Positions 58,228 through 64,000 of a stretch of 64,000 nucleotides of DNA are shown here, piece by piece. This stretch comes from Castanea sativa (lineage: Eukaryota > Streptophyta > Magnoliopsida > Fagales > Fagaceae), in NCBI RefSeq assembly GCF_040712315.1, contig NC_134017.1, positions 54,903,136-54,967,135 on the forward strand, given 5' to 3'. A model generated the notes under the pieces. The model did not search any database. It saw only the letters and a list, made by a program, of their open reading frames with translations, and was not told the origin of the DNA. The position numbers and the translations under genes are program-made. Numbering within the stretch: position 1 is the stretch's first letter; each line of letters begins with the position of its first letter.

Positions 58228-58870
58228 AAGTAAAAGTCTGTGACTAAATACATATTTCTATAAAACCCATAATAACAAACATCAGTTTTTTATTTACATA
58301 ACAACAAACGTAATTTACTACTTTGATCTTAAAACAATTAAATTTATGGAACGACTATAAAATGAAATCGTTAGTTCTAAGCTCCTTTTCTTATATCAAT
58401 TTCATCAATTCAAAGTGCAAAAATCCCCATGCTTACATACTTGCGTTTAAGAGGAAGGTGTTGAATGTTGATAGAAAATGTCTTAATTTTTTTTTAATAA
58501 TTCAATAATTGAAAAAGAGAATTAAACCGTAGACATCTCCATTGAATATTGAAATATTAGGGTGTACCGTTAAGATAAAGGCTCTAAAATAAAATGTCTT
58601 AATTGAAATTTTTAATAAATCTTTGTAAACTCAATCCACATTGCCTTGATAAGACCATAACAAACTTTATCTTTTACGTTTCTATGCCGCTCCTTGAGTT
58701 CTTGTCATTTTATCATTTTATTTATGGTTTAAAATGGAGGAGAGTTAGTAAAAATCTAACTGATCGACCAGCTCATCAAACAAAATATCGAAAAGAAGGA
58801 AAAGAAATGATTTGACATTGTTAAACCTTCTTTTTCAATTAATTTCTAATAATGTTGTTTGTATTTAAAA

Positions 58871-58925
<55 letters not shown>

Positions 58926-59167
58926 TGTGTACAAATACTTGTAATATTATTTAAATATTGAAAATTATTGTTTAAACAACTGTAACAATCAATCCCTTAA
59001 TTCCCAATTATTTTGTTGTCAATTTTTTTTTTTTTTTTTAAGTAATATTCAGCAAAAAAAAATGGCAAAAGGTTTTTGTTTTGGGCCACGTAGGCAGCCC
59101 ACTTTATCCTCAAAAAAAAAAAAAACAGTTATCAGTTGGACTGGACACGAAAGAAGTAAACAGTAAG
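58228..59167. other. Upstream region of DEG5
   Basis: AT-rich, with (AT)n of about 21 units at 58880-58921 and poly-T at 59023-59039. No certain TATA box can be picked because of the AT repeats. No other gene. Confidence 0.45.
58880..58921. repeat. (AT)n microsatellite
   Basis: About 21 AT units, directly after a poly-A run, about 250 bp upstream of the DEG5 start codon. Confidence 0.95.
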
Positions 59168-61155
59168 ATGGCAGTAATGGTGTTGGGTTCTTTTTCTCTC
59201 CTTCACATTCACAATCACTTCCCTCCAATCCACAAACACTACATTACTTCCTCTTCCTCTTCCTCTTCTTCTAATACCCCAAAGTCACAGAAGAACCTCC
59301 TTACAAGGCGGAGGACAATAGCATTTGGTCCAATCCTATTTGTTGCAGTTGCTTCTTCTTTAACTCACCTTGCAATTGCCCAACAGCAACAAGAAGAAGA
59401 CCCACTTGAGCAAGAAGAAGACAGAGTAGTGCAACTCTTCCAGGTCTTATTACTCTTCCTCTTACTCACTCTTTTTCTTTTTTGGGGACATTTTAATTAC
59501 AATAATGTTGCTCTCAAACTGATACTACTAGTTGTTGTGAATGTGGTCGTTGATTTCACCCATTTTGGCTTCTGTTTTGAGTGATTGGAACAATTTGTAA
59601 TCTTTATTTAATTCGCATTTGGGTACCCAAATTTTTAATTTAGGCCTTTTTGGCGTTATAATACCACTTGGTAAAATTCCTATGAAGGGTTTTTTAGTTC
59701 TCTTTATGAGTTTTTATTTTTGGAATAAAATAGGTTTTAAGTCGTCTGTGGCTATGAGAAAACCAATTGCAATTTATTTAAAGAATAGAGGTATATTTTG
59801 AAAATTGCAAACTTTAGGGTTTAATTTAAAACCAAGATCAAAATTTAAGGTTTATTAGTTACCAAAAAAATTTCTTTAGAATATGTACAAATATTTACAG
59901 TAGAAGCCCTAATTGCTGATAAGGGACATACTGCTTCAATAAATTAACCTTAAGCGGCACATTGAAGAGACAGAGACAGTGCACACCTCCACCATAAGCC
60001 ATTTTCTTAAATTGCCATTAGAAAAGACTGAATTTTAACTCCAAGGGGTAACACAATTGGCTTGATACCATGCCTTATGAAGTGAAGGTCAATAGTTTGA
60101 ATCTCCCCTTTCCTCCTCCCCTTAGGGCCAGAACTTATCAAAAAATGAAAGAAAGAAAGAAAGAAGGCATAAATGTTAATCAGTTGTGTGTGTGTGTGTG
60201 TTTTTTTTCTTTTTAATTTTCATCTTGCCCTGCATACTTGTATTGATTGCTTAACTGGCGGAGTTATTTTCGAATTATTGTAGGAAGCTTCACCATCTGT
60301 TGTTTTTATTAAAGACCTTGAAATAGTTAGAAGCCCCAAGACCACTTCTGATGATGTCAATCTTATTGAGGATGAAAATGCAAAAGTCGAAGGGACAGGA
60401 TCAGGCTTCATCTGGGATAAGTTTGGTCATATTGTAAGCTTTCCCTTCTTCTGTTCTCGTATTTGAATCTATCTTGTGTGTTATATGCTATTGCTTCTTT
60501 GTTTTCCTTATCTGCAAAGTTCAGTAGCGTGTTCCCTAAACAATTATTGTCATCAGATTATCTTTGCAGAAGAAAACACCATGCAGCACCTGGGTTTTGT
60601 TGATGGTTTAACATCTTTTCCTAAAAAATTTGAAAAATGAATATCATATAACAAAATATACCATATTGCTAACATCCTGACACCTAATGTTGCAGCTGAT
60701 ACTTACATATTTACCTGCATTTATACTTTTCTCTAGAAAATTGAAAGATGGGTTCATTATAAGCTTGAATTTAATGTATGAGTTAGTGATATGTGTACTT
60801 ACCAATCTAATTATATATATGTTTTTAATACTTATGTGTGATTTCTCCAATACTAATGAGAAAAGCCTTATTTTTGTGTGTGACAGGTCACTAATTACCA
60901 TGTTGTAGCTAAATTGGCAGCAGATGGGAGCGGGATACATCGTTGTAAGGTTTTGGCTCTTTTCTTTTAGTTATTGTTTTTTGTTTCACCTGTTTTGACA
61001 ATCATCATTCAGTTAATGTACTAGCCCTTTGTTTGAGTAACAATGCTTCGGTTCTATATTTACAGATTTATCTAGCAGACACAATAGGCAATGGCTTTTA
61101 CAGGGAAGGAAAGATTGTTGGTGTTGATCCAGCATATGATCTGGCTGTCCTTAAG
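59168..61155 (+). CDS. DEG5: Protease Do-like 5, chloroplastic (DEG5), exons 1-4
   Basis: Four phase-0 exons with GT/AG borders: 59168-59443, 60284-60433, 60887-60949, 61066-61155. Exon 1 (from MAVMVLGSFSLL) encodes a Ser-rich chloroplast transit region, a twin-Arg-like RRRTIAFGP followed by a hydrophobic stretch (thylakoid-lumen targeting), and an acidic QEEDPLEQEEDRVVQLFQ. Exons 2-4 give EASPSVVFIKDLEIV, EGTGSGFIWDKFGHI, VTNYHVVAKL (catalytic His) and GKIVGVDPAYDLAVLK (catalytic Asp). Order and motifs match Arabidopsis DEG5 (At4g18370), a trypsin-like serine protease of the thylakoid lumen that works with DEG8 in D1 turnover. The exon with the catalytic Ser (GNSGGP) was not found before the window ends, so intron 4 is at least 2.8 kb. 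ATG choice follows the transit peptide; upstream in-frame sequence has no ATG. Confidence 0.92.
60042..60165 (+). mobile_element. SINE in DEG5 intron 1
   Basis: AGGGGTAACACAATTGGCTT (A-box region), ATAGTTTGAATCTCCCC (B box), then CTTAGGGCCAGAACTTATC, poly-A and a (GAAA)n tail. Same family as the remnant at 19195. It lies in coding orientation within intron 1. Confidence 0.7.
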
Positions 61156-61440
61156 GTGTGCACTGAAACTTTCGTTTAATTTCTTTGCCATATATTAAGC
61201 TTCTTATCATTGATATATAATGTAGACTTACTTTTATAGAAAAAAAAAAAAAAAAGCTGCAAACAACTTAGGGCAAATTGCAGGAGGTACCTCATGATAA
61301 GGCTTATCTCATAGACTGTTTTGATATTGACTAGGTTAAAATATAAGTTCAAAAACTTAGAATGGTAACATTGTAAAATAATCTACTGCGTATATTGTAG
61401 AGGAGCATGAAAGTGCTTAAGATAACTTAACCTCACTTTT
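61156..61440 (+). other. DEG5: DEG5 intron 4, first part
   Basis: Donor GTGTGC at 61156, then AT-rich intron with a poly-A run (61238-61255). Confidence 0.75.
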
Positions 61441-61907
61441 TGGGAGAGCAATGAAGCAGTAGTGGAGTGTTGCACCCCAGATGGTGAGAGTCCAATAGCC
61501 AAAAGCATCACTAGCTTAAGCTTTGACCTGAGCATCATGGAGAACATGGAATTTGAATCAGGAAGGATCACCTTGTAAGGCTAAACACCCTTGACTGATA
61601 GTGAAGTATCAGGGAGTGAAATAACATGAAACCATAAGCTCCCAAGTAGTAGGAGGAGCTCGGAGCTCTGTCTGTGTGCCTATTGAAGAAAGAGCTAGTG
61701 ACTCATGGGTAGTGGCTTGGTTAAGGGAACCCACCATAGCTATAGCGAAAGCAAGTCTTCATAGGGAAATTTTTATTGCTTATAGACCCAAACCTAGGTG
61801 ATCTACCCAGACTAGGATGAAGCTTGAGTGAAACTAAGTGGAGGTCTGAACTGAATAATGTTGAAGAATCAATGGATGATTTGTGGTTGGGATGAAATGG
61901 CACTTGT
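61441..61907 (+). pseudogene. Degraded plastid 23S rRNA fragment (NUPT)
   Basis: Colinear with an internal part of plastid 23S rRNA: TGGGAGAGCAAT, GAGAGTCCAATAGCC, GCATCACTAGCTTA, ATGAAACCATAAGCTCCCAA, GTGGCTTGGTTAAGGGAACC, AAGTCTTCATAGGG, GGATGAAGCTTGAGTGAAAC and GTTGAAGAATCAATGGATGA follow in rRNA order. Against the plastid sequence most differences are C-to-T or G-to-A, plus at least two internal deletions (after TGGGAGAGCAAT and before GGGAGTGAAATAACATG). It is thus an old nuclear copy of plastid DNA inside DEG5 intron 4, sense relative to the gene. It is not a working rRNA. A mitochondrial 26S origin is less likely because of the plastid-type word order. Confidence 0.92.
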
Positions 61908-64000
61908 TAATTATTTTTACATTTAGATGTTGCACTTTGAAATGCATATACATCTATCTGTTTCTTCATAACTCATACAATTGTCTTTGGACTCAGAAGT
62001 TTTGCATTGTTACTACATGCTGTTCGTTTCAGCACCAAATCATATATGACGTAAAAATTGGTATACAAACGTCATATAAGGAGAAGAGGTGGAGAAAATT
62101 TCATACTTGAAAAACAATTAAGAGATATAGTTAATGCTAGATGACATAAACTTATCTCAATGGAACTGTTTATGATGTCAAATCCACAAGTGATGTGGAC
62201 AAAAAGCCACAAGAAATCAAACACGTTTGTTTTAAGACAATAATCCTTGAATCCATAAGGTGAATTCTAGAATCCACTAGAAAATTATAGGAGAAAACTC
62301 TCAAAAAAATTTTATTAACAAAAAACAAAATTGCCTTGGAGTTTACAATGTACATAAATAGGAAAAGATAGGGCTGCAAGGAGACCCTTAGAAAACCCTA
62401 AACAAAAGTACTCCTGGGGTGGATAGGAGACACCTAAACTCCCTAATTTTTGTTAAGCACGGAATTAGGCTCAAAAATAGGGAAAATTACCAAAAAGAAG
62501 AAAGATTAGAATATTACAAATCAAATGCTATAGTCTTTAGGAGATGTCTCAAAAAAAACTAGACCTTGTTTTGAAATTTAAATTGAAAGTTATAACATAA
62601 AGAAAATCTATCATAACTAGCAAAAGGACTAATTAAAGGCCTATTTAAAGGAATTTTCCCAAAAAGCGGTGTAGGTCATGGTCGTAAGGCGACGAGTTTT
62701 GATCCTCACAATGATTCCCTTCAAGTCACCAAATTTCACCGTAATTTTGTTTTTGGCTCGGATGATTTTTATTAGTACTTTTCTACGCCTAAATTTCTTA
62801 CGTGTTGACTTTTGACATTCTCTCTATAGAAGGAAAGTCTATATTGTCCATTCTAAATCAACTAGCCCATTGTGGTTGGAAAAGACATTAAGAAAATTAA
62901 TGGTACAGAGAATAATGATGGATTGACAATGGATTTCACATTTCAGATTGAGGTGTGGAGGTAAGTTTTATAGTCGAGTTAGAAGCTGAGGTGCAAATTA
63001 AGCATCAACATGGTAATGATGAATTGATTGCATCTGAAATCAATTGAAAGCTAAATTTTGTGAGTATATAATAAATGGAATTTTATGTTATCCTTTTCTT
63101 AAAAGACAATAATGCACTACACAGTGGCAGCCCTCACATAACCAAGAAGCAGCCCCTGCACCACCCCTGAATCTGCATCATCAAAACCACTAACTCATGC
63201 ATGCCCTAGGATTTGATTGTGGGGTCTTCAGCACGATTGTGATGATAAATCAATCATTAAAGTTTTTTTTACTAATTTATCTTTGTGTGAGGTAACACTG
63301 GGAGCAGGGTTGTGATGTGAATCAAGCTATAATATTGGCTTTTGATTGGCTTGCAAATGTCTCATTAGAGATTGTGGTGAGATGTAAGAGGCAAGCTATT
63401 AAGATTTGTTTATTTTCAGGCAAATGCATGTTTACTTTAAAGCCAAGCTCAAGCTGAACGAGGTATGTTTTAATAGGCTTATTAGTGCTTTTAATATTCT
63501 GAGCTACTACTTGGTCTCAACTTATGGTTGGCTCAACTAGAGGCTTCTTTGGTGATCACTCTTGAGATAAACAAAACAAAGACAAATCCTGCTTGGGGAT
63601 CATTAAATTTAAATCTTAGCTTTCATGACCTATTGGTCAATGTGGTTTGCCTTGTATATTATCTTATATGAAAACCTATATAATTTTATTCTCTTTAAAT
63701 TTTCATTGTTGAATAGGGGTTCGTTCATCAAGTTGAAGATTTTAGGATTGGATATATGCTATTACAATGCTTAGTTTTTGATCATGTTCTATTTGATATG
63801 CCATGGTTAACTACTGTATACGGTAACAAAAGGTCTAGAAAATGTATTTGGTAAGGGAAACAAAAGTTGACCTTTCTAATTGGAGGAAAAGTTTGATGCA
63901 AGGAGCTCCAAAATCATTAAGATTTTATTTTATTTTTGAATATTTTTTTAGAATTTAGAATATTGATTTTAATGTTGAGGGTTTTATGGGATTTAATTAG
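61908..64000 (+). other. DEG5: DEG5 intron 4 continuing to the window end
   Basis: No DEG5 exon recognised. 62165-62530 contains, on the minus strand, CCTATTTATGTACATTG, GTTAATAAAATTTTTTTGAG and GTGGATTTGACATCATAAAC. These could be the TATA/R-U5 region of an old LTR, but no partner LTR, primer site or target duplication was identified. The remainder is AT-rich. Confidence 0.45.

Noticed and set aside
61441..61907. Functional rRNA gene
   Set aside because: Only an internal part of 23S rRNA is present, with deletions and many transitions, inside an intron.
1..64000. CRISPR arrays, bacterial operons, tRNA genes
   Set aside because: None seen; the tRNA-like promoter boxes found belong to SINEs with poly-A tails and target duplications.

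Overview
This is plant nuclear DNA, AT-rich and dominated by transposable-element layers. The spliced GT/AG exons of a chloroplast Deg protease, a receptor-like protein, plant-type Ty1/copia and gag elements with iMet-tRNA primer sites, tRNA-derived SINEs and a decayed plastid 23S rRNA insert place it in a flowering plant, most likely a eudicot. Several MITE/SINE sequences look like families I associate with oak relatives (Fagaceae), but that is a weak impression.

Layout. 1-3362: decayed Ty1/copia gag-pol on the minus strand, running off the left edge. 5576-7191: a Mutator-like (MULE) element with long inverted ends, a GC-rich filler and a hAT-type MITE nested in its right arm. 7656-13187 and 19880-25364: two near-identical direct copies of a 5.5-kb unit, about 12.2 kb apart start to start. 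Each carries the same hAT MITE, an (AAT)n tract, a fold-back element and a 1.24-kb MULE with a perfect 9-bp target duplication and a small ORF (possible captured gene fragment). Between them lie a transposase-like coiled-coil exon and an orphan last exon of an acyl-CoA thioesterase-like gene, both minus strand. 28271-29353: 3' end of a LINE (zinc-binding plus RNase H). 31924-33369: intact single-exon RLP29-like leucine-rich-repeat gene, minus strand. 34924-40290: structurally complete Ty1/copia element with LTRs, primer site and GGGTC target duplication but a broken pol. 41109-41290: solo LTR, followed by a gypsy-type gag/protease relic. 46486-47157: intact DUF4408/DUF761-type gene. 50086-52429: short gag-only LTR element that appears chimeric, with a second LTR-end/primer-site junction inside. 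52638-58216: three SINEs, two neighbouring solo LTRs of one family with different target duplications, and a TTA-flanked TIR element. 59168-61155: first four exons of chloroplast protease DEG5, whose long fourth intron holds a degraded plastid 23S rRNA fragment and runs to the window end.

The host genes (DEG5, the RLP29-like gene, the DUF4408/DUF761 gene and the thioesterase exon) are separate single genes, not a pathway or operon. The notable content is the transposon archaeology: nested insertions dated by target duplications, a recent 5.5-kb dispersed duplication, possible gene capture by MULEs, a chimeric retroelement and an organelle-to-nucleus insertion inside a gene for a plastid protease. 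I saw no CRISPR array, tRNA gene or intact rRNA gene.
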